A stretch of 64,000 nt of DNA from Membranipora membranacea (taxonomy: Eukaryota > Bryozoa > Gymnolaemata > Cheilostomatida > Membraniporidae), in the NCBI GenBank assembly GCA_914767715.1, contig OU612068.1, positions 28,582,001-28,646,000 of the forward strand, in the 5' to 3' direction. Shown here in pieces: positions 7,696 to 18,475 of the stretch (the stretch's first letter is position 1; each line of letters opens with the position of its first letter). The position numbers were made by a program, and so were the translations under genes. The notes below the pieces were generated by a model that was given only the letters and a program-made list of their open reading frames with translations, was not told where the DNA came from and made no database searches.

Positions 7696-10456
7696 TTATT
7701 TTACTCAAGGCATGAAAATAGCTCATCTAAATATTAGAGGGCTTACAAGCAAAATTGATGAAGTTAAAAAGATCTTACATGAAAATGATCTTGATATTTT
7801 TTGTTTATCTGAGACTTTTCTAAATGAGTCTAAATCAAATAGTTTTTTCCATATATTGAACTATAATATTGTAAGACAGGATAGGAATACTGGTCAAGGA
7901 GGGGGTTTGCTATGCTACATACGTGTTGGTATTTCATTTGAAGAGATCAATGTTGCCAACCATTCAATGCCTGAGTCAATTACTTTGAAAATCTCCCAAA
8001 CCCACTCACAATCTTTTTTAACATGCTTCGTTTATCGCCCACCTAGCGCACTTGTTGATTGGAATCATGTCTTCACTCATTACATCGAGAACATTGTATC
8101 AATTTGCAGGGAAGTAATCATTTTGGGTGATTTTAATGTTGACCTCGGTCATAACAGCACATTGGTCAGGTGGTTTAGAAATGTCATAAATCCACTTGGA
8201 CTTACACAACTAATAAAGGATTTTACAAGAATTGCAGAAAATTCTGAATCTATCATTGATCACATATACACTAACCAACCAGCCAATGTTCGTTCTAGCT
8301 TAGTTCTGAAATACTCTTTAAGTGATCATTTTTTGGTTATGGCAATACGAAAAAAGGGTGTTGTAAAATCAGAGAAAAGAATTAAGATAAATTTCAACGA
8401 TTATAGCAAATTTACCGATGAAAATATACACAAATATTTCAGCAATGTTGACTGGCACCAATCTCTATGTTACAGCAACATCAACCATGTCATAGAGAAT
8501 TTCAATGAAACTTTCTTAAATTTAACATCAAAACTTATAAAACGGAGGACTCGCTATGTCAAATCTGAGGTCCTTCCTATGTGGATTGATGATGAAGTGC
8601 GTGATCATATGAGACTAAGAGATCAGTATAAATCTCAAAATTTATGGGATTTTTATAAAACTGAAAGAAACTTAGTGACTAACATGATAAAAAGAAAAAA
8701 GAAGAAGTATATGACAAAACTGGTAGAAAATTCCAAAGGCCATAATACCAAATCATTGTGGAATGCGCTAAATATCGGAAACAAAACTAAAACCTACATT
8801 GACAATGCTGCTGATATTTCTAGCAGTAATTTGAACGAGCATTTTACATCTATCGCTGCGAAGCTATCAAAGGATTTTTCGTTGATTTCGGATTTTTCTA
8901 GTACTTTACCAAATTACCACCACAAAGGTTTGAAACAATTTCCAAAATTCACAACAGTCTCATTGCATAAGCTTCTAAAATCAATACCCATAAGCAAAAG
9001 CACTGGTCCTGACCAGATTTCAGTTCGGATGTTAAACAAAACATTTCCCTACATAGGTCCAGTGCTCACAGATATTTTCAATAGAATTTTAGATGAAGGA
9101 GTATTCCCAAAAGTCTGGAAAATTGCTCGCGTAACCCCTATTTTTAAGTCAGGGTCAAAAGATGACCCAGGAAATTATAGACCTATATCAGTTTTACCCG
9201 TTCTTTCAAAGATATTTGAAAAACATTTAAATATTAATATACAGATATTTTTGAATGAAAACCATCTAATATCTTCATCGCAGTCCGGTTTTCGCACTGC
9301 ACATTCATGCAGCGACGCCGTTCACAAAATTATTTCTGACTATTCTTCTGAGAAACTCAAACAAAGGAAGAGTATTTTTCTGTTTATTGATTTCTGCAAG
9401 GCATTTGATTGTGTTGATCACCAAATATTAAAAAATAAACTACAGAACTTTAATTTTGAGAACAAGGCATTTTTGTTGCTTTCATCATTTCTACAGGACA
9501 GGTCTCAGTATGTTCATTTTGATGGTGCAGTGTCATCAATACTTGACATCAATATTGGGGTGCCGCAAGGTTCAATACTGGCACCAACTTTATTTCAGAT
9601 TTATATAAATGACCTACTAAATCTACCTCTCTCCTCGAACTCTTATGCATATGCTGATGACACTGTTTTTGTAGCAAGCCATTCTGTTCCCTCTACATTA
9701 GTTCAAATTTGTAATCGAGATTTGGTTTCAATCAACCAGTGGTGCAAAAATAATCACATGACAATAAATTATAAAAAATCACACTTTTTAAGTTCTTTTG
9801 GAGAGGATTCATCATTAAATTTAAAAATTGACAATAACCAAATATTTCAAAGGCATGAAACTGAACTTCTTGGCTTTAAGATATCTGACTCATTTTCATT
9901 GAATGGCCATTGTGAGACTGTTTTGGATAAGGTGTCAAAAAATACTAACTTACTTAAGCTATGCAGACCCTACTTGACCACGCATTCTGCTAAACAATTT
10001 TATTTTCAATTTATTCACTGTTATCTCATTTATGGTATCCATATATATTACAACTTATGTGCATCAAATATCACAAACCCTATTTTCACTCAACAAAAAA
10101 GAGCCTTGAGAATTGTGGCCAATGTTCAACATATACCTTTTTATTTGTCACCTACTAATGACCTATGTACATCACTTAAAATTTTACCCCTTCCAATACT
10201 GAGCAATTATTTTACTTGCATTACGGGATTTAAGGCTCTGAATAATTTATCACCTCCATACATCTCTGATTTTTTTGTTACCACACCACACCGATTTCCA
10301 AGAAGAGATACACACTTACTTAAACCTCCATTAGACAACTTAAACCACAAAATAGCAACAAACTTTAATATTTTACCCTCTTCATTGAGAAGCACTCTTA
10401 CTTTGAATATGTTTAAGAAAAGGCTAATGCAACATTTTTTCAGTTTATTGGCATAG
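7688..10456 (+). CDS. LINE ORF2: APE-type endonuclease and reverse transcriptase
   Basis: The likely start is ATG 7688, inside ATGTCTAG, where the last three bases are the ORF1 stop; the frame is open 60 nt further upstream. The endonuclease (about 10-235) begins KIAHLNIRGL (Asn) and continues with CLSETF (Glu), LGDFNVDLG (Asp/Asn) and LSDHFLV (Asp-His), so all catalytic positions are present. The RT (about 480-760) has ARVTPIFKSG, NYRPISVLPVLSKIFEK, SGFRTAHSCSDA, IFLFIDFCKAFDCVDH (motif A), GVPQGSILAPTLF and catalytic YADD in YAYADDTVFVAS. The C-terminal tail has no RNase H. It nicks target DNA and copies the element RNA by target-primed reverse transcription. No inactivating change was seen. 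Confidence 0.93.
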   Translation: MSSYFTQGMKIAHLNIRGLTSKIDEVKKILHENDLDIFCLSETFLNESKSNSFFHILNYNIVRQDRNTGQGGGLLCYIRVGISFEEINVANHSMPESITLKISQTHSQSFLTCFVYRPPSALVDWNHVFTHYIENIVSICREVIILGDFNVDLGHNSTLVRWFRNVINPLGLTQLIKDFTRIAENSESIIDHIYTNQPANVRSSLVLKYSLSDHFLVMAIRKKGVVKSEKRIKINFNDYSKFTDENIHKYFSNVDWHQSLCYSNINHVIENFNETFLNLTSKLIKRRTRYVKSEVLPMWIDDEVRDHMRLRDQYKSQNLWDFYKTERNLVTNMIKRKKKKYMTKLVENSKGHNTKSLWNALNIGNKTKTYIDNAADISSSNLNEHFTSIAAKLSKDFSLISDFSSTLPNYHHKGLKQFPKFTTVSLHKLLKSIPISKSTGPDQISVRMLNKTFPYIGPVLTDIFNRILDEGVFPKVWKIARVTPIFKSGSKDDPGNYRPISVLPVLSKIFEKHLNINIQIFLNENHLISSSQSGFRTAHSCSDAVHKIISDYSSEKLKQRKSIFLFIDFCKAFDCVDHQILKNKLQNFNFENKAFLLLSSFLQDRSQYVHFDGAVSSILDINIGVPQGSILAPTLFQIYINDLLNLPLSSNSYAYADDTVFVASHSVPSTLVQICNRDLVSINQWCKNNHMTINYKKSHFLSSFGEDSSLNLKIDNNQIFQRHETELLGFKISDSFSLNGHCETVLDKVSKNTNLLKLCRPYLTTHSAKQFYFQFIHCYLIYGIHIYYNLCASNITNPIFTQQKRALRIVANVQHIPFYLSPTNDLCTSLKILPLPILSNYFTCITGFKALNNLSPPYISDFFVTTPHRFPRRDTHLLKPPLDNLNHKIATNFNILPSSLRSTLTLNMFKKRLMQHFFSLLA

Positions 10457-10554
10457 TCTTATATTTTTTGTTGAATCTTTGTTTGTATCATTTTTCTTTT
10501 TTGCCATTTATGTCACATCATAAAAAACATTTAAAATAATGAATTGTTGCTGGC

Positions 10555-10560
10555 AATAAA
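10555..10560 (+). terminator. LINE poly(A) signal AATAAA
   Basis: AATAAA lies 99 nt after the ORF2 stop and directly precedes the TA-rich end of the element. Confidence 0.55.
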
Positions 10561-10722
10561 AGTATATATATATATGTAGGGTACACGACTGAAAGCTATA
10601 TTTTCCAGTGTTGTGTTGTAACAAATACCTTACTAATCTTAAAATTACCATTGTTCACACATTTGGCTAGACTCGTTTTCTGATTAGGAGAGACTCGATC
10701 ACTTAAATTATGTTTTACTTAC

Positions 10723-12262
10723 ATCCTACGCTGTTGTTGATAGCCTCTTGACACTTTTGTATTCCTAATCTGAATTCATGTTGTTCAGGTCTCAGTTTGT
10801 TTCCTCTGTGATAGAATACTAAAGCCATCTCAAACTCTCCCTTGAAGTACAGCGCATCTGCTTTGCAGAGCATGCCCTGTGTGTAGAAAACGAGCAGTGT
10901 TACATATTGGACTTTACTCGTGATCTCCGATTAACCTATTAGTCATTGGGTCATTGGTTTGTGTTGGCCTGTCACGAGAAAGCTTGTCATGATGTGGTGA
11001 GTAACTTGAAGGTGCATACCAGGAGGATACCAGCATCAAGGACAACCTCAACTCAATACATATTATGGCTTAGTTGATTGGAACATGGGTGTAATATAGC
11101 CTGCTAACTAGTCGGTGAGTAAGTAAACGTTTTATTGAGGAAAGAACAAAATATCAACTTCTAATTCGGAGGCCTTTTATTGAGAAAGACTAAGCATTTT
11201 GTTGAATTTCCATGTAATTTTGTTTCATACTGCAAGTGATTAAAAATCGGGTGCGTAAAAGTGATTGCTTATGATGAAATTACCTTGAAGAAATTCGAGT
11301 CATCTTGCATACTTCCTTCAGCATCTTTTAATGCACTGTCTGTATCGCCGAGCTGGAGGTAACACCTCGATCTAGCGACTAAACAGTTCCTGTCATCATT
11401 TCTAAGCTCCATTGCCTACAAAACAAAAGGCAGACAAACTAAAAATTTACAGAGATTATAACTTTCGATCCTGAGAAACCGAATGCATATAGCATTGTAC
11501 CAGGGTCGTACAGTTTCAATGAACCGGAGAAATAGTTCCATTTAAGCTAAACAGCTTTGATCAACATGAATAAACATTCAACAACAATCACAATGAAAAC
11601 GTTACAAACAATGAAAAGGAATTGAATTGAACACAAGTCAGTCCCTACATTTAAATTTTCAAGCTCATGGAATGAGGACCGAAGGGCAGTGTGTTGCCCA
11701 AGTATAGTACCCAGTACTAGTCTGAGTCATGAGCGCACGTGTTCGTTGCAGTGTTTAGTTTAAGCTATCAAGGCAAGATATGAAAGCAAAGAGTATTATT
11801 ACTGATTGATGATAGCAACACAGGGTTGGATGTCTGCTGCAAACCTGGAACAAACTCGGACTTATGAGTTGTCATACTTGTTGTGACTTTCTCATAGGAG
11901 ATGGTGATCATTCGTCAAGTACAGTAACAGGTAGGTTCATAGCAGGTGCTACAAGTCCATAAATTGGTGGTACAGGCAAGGAGGAAATTGGCGCAGGTAG
12001 GAACAGAGGTTTGAAAGGCTGATTTTGGGACAGGAGAGAGAATTGTGTGAGATAGTTGATGACATCTAACTACATGGATTGTCCATTGGTGATGGTTGGT
12101 TAGGTCTTTGGCATACTTGATTGATAACTCAAAACAAACACTCACTTGATCATAGCTTTCAAGAGCTTTCTTGAATTCCTGTTGTTTGAAGAGCATATCG
12201 CCTTCTGCTCTATATGCCTCAAATGTACTTTTGGGCCCAGCAGCACTTGCATTATCTGCCAT
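10723..12262 (-). CDS. ODAD4: ODAD4/TTC25 outer dynein arm docking TPR protein, first three coding exons
   Basis: Three phase-consistent minus-strand exons were assembled: 12146-12262 (39 codons from ATG), 11284-11415 (44 codons) and 10723-10876 (51 codons plus 1 nt). They translate to a start with STFEAYRAEGDMLFKQQEF, then NCLVARSRCYLQLGDTDSAL, then KGEFEMALVFYHRGNKLRP. These align residue for residue with the first three TPR repeats of vertebrate TTC25 (for example NCLVARSKCF and ALVFYHRGYKLRP). The family protein anchors outer dynein arms on ciliary doublets, so the animal has motile cilia. The remaining roughly 500 residues must lie below 10723, beyond the two retroelements and probably outside the window; otherwise the gene is truncated. 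Confidence 0.93.
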
Positions 12263-13440
12263 TTTGTCTCAGTAGTAAAAATTAATTGTGCTAAGTTCTT
12301 TCCCCCAGTTGTAAAAATCACACAAAAGAACTATCAGGTCTTGTATACTGGTTGCTAGGAAACAATTTCAAGCACTTGCTCATCTTCACCAAAATATTAT
12401 TTTAATAAAACATTTATAATTAATTTGTGATAATATTATCCTTACTAAGTGATCCCATGATAAATTCAATAAAAAAATTACCTATTTTACATATAAAAAA
12501 AGATGAAGGTATTATCTAGAAAAAAGTGTTTGGTCATTTCTTCATCGAGGCAGCTATTCAAATATTCACGTTTCTCATAAAAACCCAAAAAAAGTATTTC
12601 TTTCCATTTCTCACCAGGTTCATTGTCCCATACACCTCACTTTCTTCTTCTCCAACACTTAGCATTACCAATGAACTCCCTCATTGATATTTCATACTAT
12701 ACATTACATGCTATTTGAGTGGGATGAGATGGTGTTGTAAATTTGTCACAATAGAGAAATATTTGTAAGTATATCATGACATTTCGGCTGTGTGTGTGTG
12801 TTTTTGTTTGAAAATAACACCACCACCATGGATGGAGTAACATATATAATATATGGGGGACTGACTGAGGGCTGTTAGTTACTGTTCTGTTACTGATGTT
12901 ACTCCTAGAAAATATCAACTAAGCTCAGTCCTGCCACCTGCTCAGCTCACACCACAGGCAGGCCTACACCATAACTTGCTTGGGTCTCTGGCAATGTTTG
13001 ACTGGGCCCCTTTAGGTTTTTGTTGTTTGAAGGTATTGAATTTCATCGTCATGGATAGCTATAGATAGATAGTTGAACAACCAGGACTATCAGCATCATT
13101 ATTGGAAGCCATATCACGAGCTTATAAAACCAAGAAAGGAAACAATGGTTTTTTTCTTGGTTTTGTAGATTGCATGAATATTATTGCATAGATAGATGAA
13201 CAAACCTAAGTCCTGCCCGTGTTATGATTGAAAATCTTCCATTGCCCATTTAAAAAGCATAGCAAGGTTAGCAGCATTGGCTGTGAGCAGATTTAACACG
13301 CGTTTTAGTCCTCGTTAGATAAAAGTGTACTGCTCAACCAACGAGTTACATCCTTGCCAAAACCATTATTTAAATCAACAATTAATTTGTAGATTGTGAA
13401 AACATAAAACCCACGATCTGAATGTACTGACACCAAAATC
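12263..13440. other. Divergent intergenic region (shared promoter candidate)
   Basis: 1.18 kb separates the ODAD4 start (minus) from the PWWP-DPM2 start (plus). It contains a short GT repeat near 12791 and no convincing ORF. Head-to-head layout makes a bidirectional promoter possible, but no specific element could be recognised. Confidence 0.5.
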
Positions 13441-16400
13441 ATGTCATCATCCTCTGCATCAACTGACTCAAGCAGTACTGAAGAATCCAGCCCCTCAACT
13501 ACAGGGGGACAATCATTGACAGCTCATACTCCTCAGAAAACAGTAGAGTCTGAGGTAAGTGTGCTGAACATAGTGAATCAGATTATGTTTATTGTCTTTG
13601 TTCAGATATTGAACACAGATTTTTTAGCACCCATAGACACTGATTGTTATTTTGGTTGTATACAGATTATCTTCACTTCGATTGAGACAGACAACACTCG
13701 TTGCCAACACCAGACTCATAATGTTCATAGCCTTTAATAGTGACTATATTTTTATAACCTTGGACTGTGATAGACATATCATGATATATTCACGGAAGGT
13801 TTGCCACAAAAATTGTTTTTTTAGGATGAACCAGTATCATATGATTATGTTTTTATCTGGTAGTATACTGCTGATGCTGAGAGCAGAGCTACTGACTCGC
13901 CTGTTGATTCAATAAGTGACCACGGACAAGGTGAGCTTCCCTGACATTCACATGACTCATTTTGTTATGCAACCAAAACCAGGGCTCAGAGTGTTTGAAA
14001 CAGTAATTAGTTGTGGTAAAAATGATTGTTGATCATTGTTTTCACCTCACCTTCACCTCACCTTGTAATCATGTCTCTGAAATAACTCCCTACCTGATTA
14101 TAATATGTCTCTTCTGAGAAAAAAATTGTAGAATGGATTTGTCTTATTGAAATTTCAAAATAGTAGGGATTTTGACCAAAGTTATTACGAGGATTTGGCT
14201 CGCAAAGCCCCGCCCACTCAAATTGAAACATCCTTGTCCTTATTCTCATTCATTTTAAGGGTGTGATCCTTTTGTCCTTATCCTTTTGGTGTAAGGATTT
14301 CCTCCTAACATAAGTACCGTTGGTCAATCCAGTCAGTGGTGGTATTATTATTATGTACCTGTAGATGAAGTAGGAAAACGTCTCAATGCATCAGCTGGAG
14401 TCATCACAGGAATTCAAGCTGATAGATATGAGATAGGTAAGTCCAGCAGTCACCATTTACTGTCAAGTTTTAAAAATCATAATAGTAAACATCTTTTATG
14501 TTTTGGTATTTAATGATGATAATTTATATAGAACACAATGTCTCTTGCTGGACAAATTTACAAATTAGTATTGGCTGCCATAGGTCCCTCATAGATGCTT
14601 TTTTCCGAAAAAATACTGTTCAATGTCATGAATGATCCACCCACTAGGCTGCAGTTTGGTACTCTCATTGATCATGCTGTTTACCTTTCTTCGTTGCCAG
14701 GTGACATGGTATTTGTGAACCATGAGGCTGTGGCGTGGCCGGCACGGATAGAAGATCCAAGCTGCGTACAGGAGATGGTCACTAGACATCAGTATGCTGT
14801 TTTCTTGTATGGTATACATGAGAGGTAACCGTCAGATTAACTATTTCAATTGAGTTTATAGGGCTATGCTGCCATACACATCTTGGAGTATGTATTATGA
14901 CACCAATACCTAGTCATTATCATAAAAGTGTTGACACATTTCTAGCCATAATGTGTATTGATTGTTCTCAGCCTCACTAGGATGTGTAACTATCAGTGAC
15001 AATCTAATTTTCTTTTTGTATTATGCTTATAAAGAAAAATTGTAAATTAAGAGTAATAAATGTTCAAAACAAATTAAATCAAGGCATGGGTTAGCCAGAT
15101 AGTCTACGACTAGAGTGGCCAGCAGTCCTTTAGAACTATGAGTCATATCTGGGTAGTATGGTCACATTTATCTACCCTCTCTGCTTTGAAGACTGAATTT
15201 TGGTGGCGGCTCAAACAAATTAACTCTCTCCTATTTTTGGCTATGATGATGATGATCATTATACTACTGTAATTCCATGTGGGTTGTAGGCTGGTGGTTA
15301 AGTTGAAGAATATATTCTTGTATGATGAGAATCGTAAGAGTTTCGGTAAGAAGACATGTCACAGAATACTGAATATGGCACTGATAGAGAGTAGGACTGA
15401 CCCTGATGTTAATATCAGACGTATACCATATGTAAGTGTTAGACGTAGCATTCCAGGTCCTTGCAGCATGGCCTCTAATTTGTATTTGATCTTTTTTGTG
15501 CATTCTTGGTGCAACACCACTATTTATCTCCCCAGTGTGAATTGCGCTGTCTTGTTAGCTTCAGGAGCTTCAGAACATGATATTCACCATGAATAGCAAC
15601 TCAAAATGAAGCTCAAAACCTGTATTTTAAAATATGTCACTTTCAAATCCTAGGCAGTGAAGACTTTTTAACAAGCCTGCAAATCCACTAATTGAAATTT
15701 CCCCTTTTTTTCTGCCAGTTTCCACTGCACACAGGGACATCATTGAAGGTTATAAAAGCATTATGTTAGGGATTTTAGGTCATTCAAATTTTCGAGTTTC
15801 AATTTTCACATTTACAAAGTTTTTTTCTAATTCACCAGTGCAATAGGTTAACTTTTCCAGCTAGTTTTTGATCAAATTTGCAAGTCATTTCTTTGAGCAG
15901 TAGTTAAACAGGCCCATCGTTGGTCAAATAGGGGTGTTGTACCGTTGTATTTGTCCATTGTGAGTTAGTGAGCACAGTAAACAAAAGATACAATGTTATA
16001 GTATATATGTTTATGGTTAGCATGCATGCATGTATTTGCACTCACCACAGTGAGCTTCTCTTGTGATTCTTTACATATTCATATTTTCATTCATCATTTA
16101 TTGTGATTGTATCTACATTTTGTAGCACAAAAGAAAGCCATGCCAGTATCTCAGGAAATCTAGATCTCATACCCTGTTAGACAGATACATGGATGCCAAC
16201 AAACCCCCTAATCCTACGGTACGTTATGAAAAAAACTCTTCAATATTGGTAGTACAAGTTAAATCCCAACTCGTAGACAACATATATGTTTTATATAAGA
16301 TAAGGTGTGATAAGTTGCCTTTTCCTTAAACACGGCAGACAACTCAGTCTGTTTGTAGTCTACATGCGACCAACATGACTCAGTGTTGTGAGCAGGATTA

Positions 16401-17292
16401 TGAAACAAGTAATATCTGTGCATGCAATATCTATTAACCCTTATTATACTCTCTTAATAAAAACACGAGCACTTTTCATTATTCCACTGTTCTGATACAA
16501 GATATTATCTACTTCACTACTAATCACTGCTGTGACTCTGAACCCTTTCATTGTTTAGAATCCAGATCTAAGTATTGCGTCATCAGATGAGAAGTTTTAT
16601 AACAGGGGAATCTTATCATACGACAGATCTCTGGGATATTTTGCTATTATCTTCTCCTTCATATTCATGATGTACATGACATGGTGGATTGTTCTTCTGG
16701 TGAGTAGTAACTATATGTAACTTTATCCTTGGTTTTAAATTGAATTGATGCAAAAACTATGTGGTTTTTTATGTGCCTTGGTTTCCCCACTTCTCATATT
16801 TTGTTAGCTTCAATTGTAAGCCAATGGTTTTTGGACTAGTTTCAAAACAATTAAAATCTTAAAAAACCTAAAATTAAAAATTTGCCTGTGAAATCATTGG
16901 CATTATTATTATTACAGCCCTTCTTAGATCCGACATATCATGCAGTGATTAAGGACCTGTTTCCGAGACCTGGACATGGGTTAGCGTATCCTATAGCCGG
17001 TGGTACTATAGTGGCCTGTTCAGTCAGTAAGTAGTTACCTGAGCATTACTGGTTATATGTTAGGGTTGAGTGTCGTTTCTACAATCAAAATCTGTGCTTT
17101 GGAAACATTTTTATTATAGAGTAACTCGTCCTTACCCTTGACCCTTACCCCATTTTAGGATCTGCAAAATGTTAAATACTAACACTGTTTTCCTGTTATA
17201 CACTTAATGACTATTTATATTTTGGTTCATTTTTAACATGTTTTAATGTTGATTACTTTTCAGTTGGATTTGTTTACACACAGTTGGACTGA
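13441..17292 (+). CDS. HDGF-like PWWP domain joined in frame to a DPM2-like membrane protein
   Basis: Nine exons with compatible phases: 13441-13554, 13864-13930 (least certain), 14365-14436, 14701-14824, 15290-15431, 16126-16218, 16559-16699, 16918-17026 and 17264-17292 (stop TGA). A Ser-rich N-terminus precedes a PWWP domain in exons 4-5: GDMVFVNHEAVAWPARI, VFLYGIHER, IFLYDENRKSFGKK. These parallel HDGF GDLVFAKMKGYPHWPARI, VFFFGTHET and LFPYEESKEKFGK. Exons 7-9 encode a DPM2-like two-helix protein (MTWWIVLLPFLDP; compare DPM2 YYTAWVILLPFID), the regulatory subunit of ER dolichol-phosphate-mannose synthase. A nuclear reader fused to an ER subunit is odd. Two overlapping genes remain possible, with DPM2 starting at an in-frame Met in exon 6 (MDANKPP). 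Confidence 0.65.
16559..17292 (+). CDS. DPM2: DPM2-like region (dolichol-phosphate mannosyltransferase regulatory subunit)
   Basis: Exons 16559-16699, 16918-17026 and 17264-17292. The protein reads SYDRSLGYFAII, helix 1 through MTWWIVLL, PFLDPTYHAVIKDLFPRP as the loop, then LAYPIAGGTIVACSV and GFVYTQLD in helix 2. Vertebrate DPM2 is 84 residues with the same order: DQVVGL, helix, LLPFID, FLPRAYAVAIPLAAG. DPM2 stabilises the DPM1 catalytic subunit in the ER and also takes part in GPI-GlcNAc transferase. The C-terminal Lys-rich tail of DPM2 is absent in this frame. An alternative acceptor at 17283 would give a basic LRKDDTKAVKK tail at the cost of part of helix 2. This is given separately so the region can be found whether or not it is fused to the PWWP exons. 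Confidence 0.75.
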
Positions 17293-17469
17293 GGAAAGAC
17301 GACACCAAGGCTGTCAAAAAGGTAAATTTTCTGATGTATGCATGTGCAAAACAGGGACAATGAGATGTCGAACATGACTATGCATGAAAAAGTGGCGAGA
17401 CTAAACTCTTGCTTTCATTAGTCCAATTGGAAATATTAAAAAAATTGAAATCTTTTATGAATCTTCTCC

Positions 17470-17877
17470 ATGCTGCATCGTGCTGTAATTTCGCAAACTA
17501 TGGTGAAACACGAATCAGTAGCCTGGCATTGTATTCATAGATTGCACTTAAAATTGAAGGCACATATGAATAGACGCTTTCAGCTAATAACTATTTCCTC
17601 GATATTTACAGTGGCGTTTTATGGAGCTGTGATGTACGGGCCGCGATGTGACGGATATCAGTGGATGGTCATCACACCCCACGCTGATAGTAATCTACTC
17701 GCTAACAGACAGCAGAAAGTGAAGGAGCTAAGAGAAGTTATTAAGAGAAGACAGCCAGCACTTTTCCTTACGCTGATACTGGTGGCGCTGTTCTTGACTC
17801 CGTTTCGTGTCATTGCACTTGTGGTTATTGTTTTTGGCTTATATTATCTTGTGAATGACCTGCTCTATCACATGTGA
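17470..17877 (+). CDS. Small membrane protein of unknown family, or alternative last exon
   Basis: An open frame of 135 codons followed by a poly(A) signal at 17972-17977. Not recognised. The sequence shows one hydrophobic stretch (ISSIFTVAFYGAVMYG), a polar middle with HADSNLLANRQQKVKELREV, and a long C-terminal hydrophobic region (ALFLTLILVALFLTPFRVIA and on) that could form two helices. The real start may be the internal Met before RRFQL, or the frame may be the last exon of the upstream gene: acceptors CTTTCAG at 17581 or ATTTACAG at 17612 are available. Splicing from AAAAAG at 17320 to the acceptor at 17581 would stay in frame. Transcript evidence is needed to decide between these. Confidence 0.5.
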   Translation: MLHRAVISQTMVKHESVAWHCIHRLHLKLKAHMNRRFQLITISSIFTVAFYGAVMYGPRCDGYQWMVITPHADSNLLANRQQKVKELREVIKRRQPALFLTLILVALFLTPFRVIALVVIVFGLYYLVNDLLYHM

Positions 17878-17971
17878 CAGTGGGACCAGTATAGTTGTTT
17901 TGTTCACACCTCAGCAGTGGAATATATCAGAGATGTTTTACATCACATTGTAATTTCGTTAATCTCAAGAC

Positions 17972-17977
17972 AATAAA
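17972..17977 (+). terminator. Poly(A) signal AATAAA after the membrane-protein ORF
   Basis: AATAAA lies 95 nt after the TGA at 17875-17877. It marks the likely 3' end of the plus-strand transcript that covers 13.4-18.0 kb or its last gene. Confidence 0.6.
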
Positions 17978-18475
17978 AGCTATTGAAGACTTAGTGGGCT
18001 TCCACATATGACGGAAATGAGCATCTCCGCTCCGCTCCGATGCAAGAAAGTGTTGAAAGTGGTGACTTGTCACATTGTCTTGAATTTAGGAGCGCTGAAT
18101 CTCAATGCGCGCTTACTATATTGATTGTCATGTCTTAATTTGTCCCTTCCTTCTCTAGAATATCAAACCAGGTTTTACCTATAGATGTTGGACTAACCCT
18201 ATGACTCTTACCTAAATTGTAAACATATTGTGTAGCGTTTTGATTCCCTGGGGATTTGTGTGTTTCTGAAGTTTGATCACTGATACCAGCGGGAATAAGA
18301 CATCACGTTAATATAACATCATATTCTCTTTGATGATTGATGAGGTACATATGAGGTGTAGGGTCGATTTTACTCATTTGAACTGCATGTCATAGTGCAA
18401 CTGGAGTCAGCAGAATAGTGTTCTCTTACTTCTTTTGGTAGTGTGTTTAAAGCAGGAACTTTGAATTTGAACAAC
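17978..18475. other. Spacer before the CIB gene, probable promoter/5' UTR
   Basis: No ORF of note. The region separates the poly(A) signal from the CIB start codon by about 500 bp and should contain the CIB promoter. No TATA or initiator could be assigned with confidence. Confidence 0.4.

Larger units (their letters stand above)
5551..10576 (+). mobile_element. LINE (CR1/L2/jockey-like non-LTR retrotransposon), both ORFs intact
   Basis: Two long ORFs on the plus strand encode a nucleic-acid-binding type ORF1 and an APE-endonuclease/RT ORF2 that overlap by 8 nt. A short 3' UTR holds AATAAA at 10555-10560 and ends in a (TA)n tract to about 10576 instead of a poly(A) tail, as in CR1/L2-like elements that end in short repeats. 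There is no internal stop or frameshift, so this copy looks young. It lies antisense just downstream of ODAD4 exon 3, probably in intron 3. The exact 5' end and target-site duplication were not found. Confidence 0.92.

Noticed and set aside
13807-13863. Alternative acceptor for PWWP-gene exon 2 at 13824
   Set aside because: The frame after this acceptor reaches a TAG within 13 codons without a donor; the acceptor ending at 13863 keeps phase.
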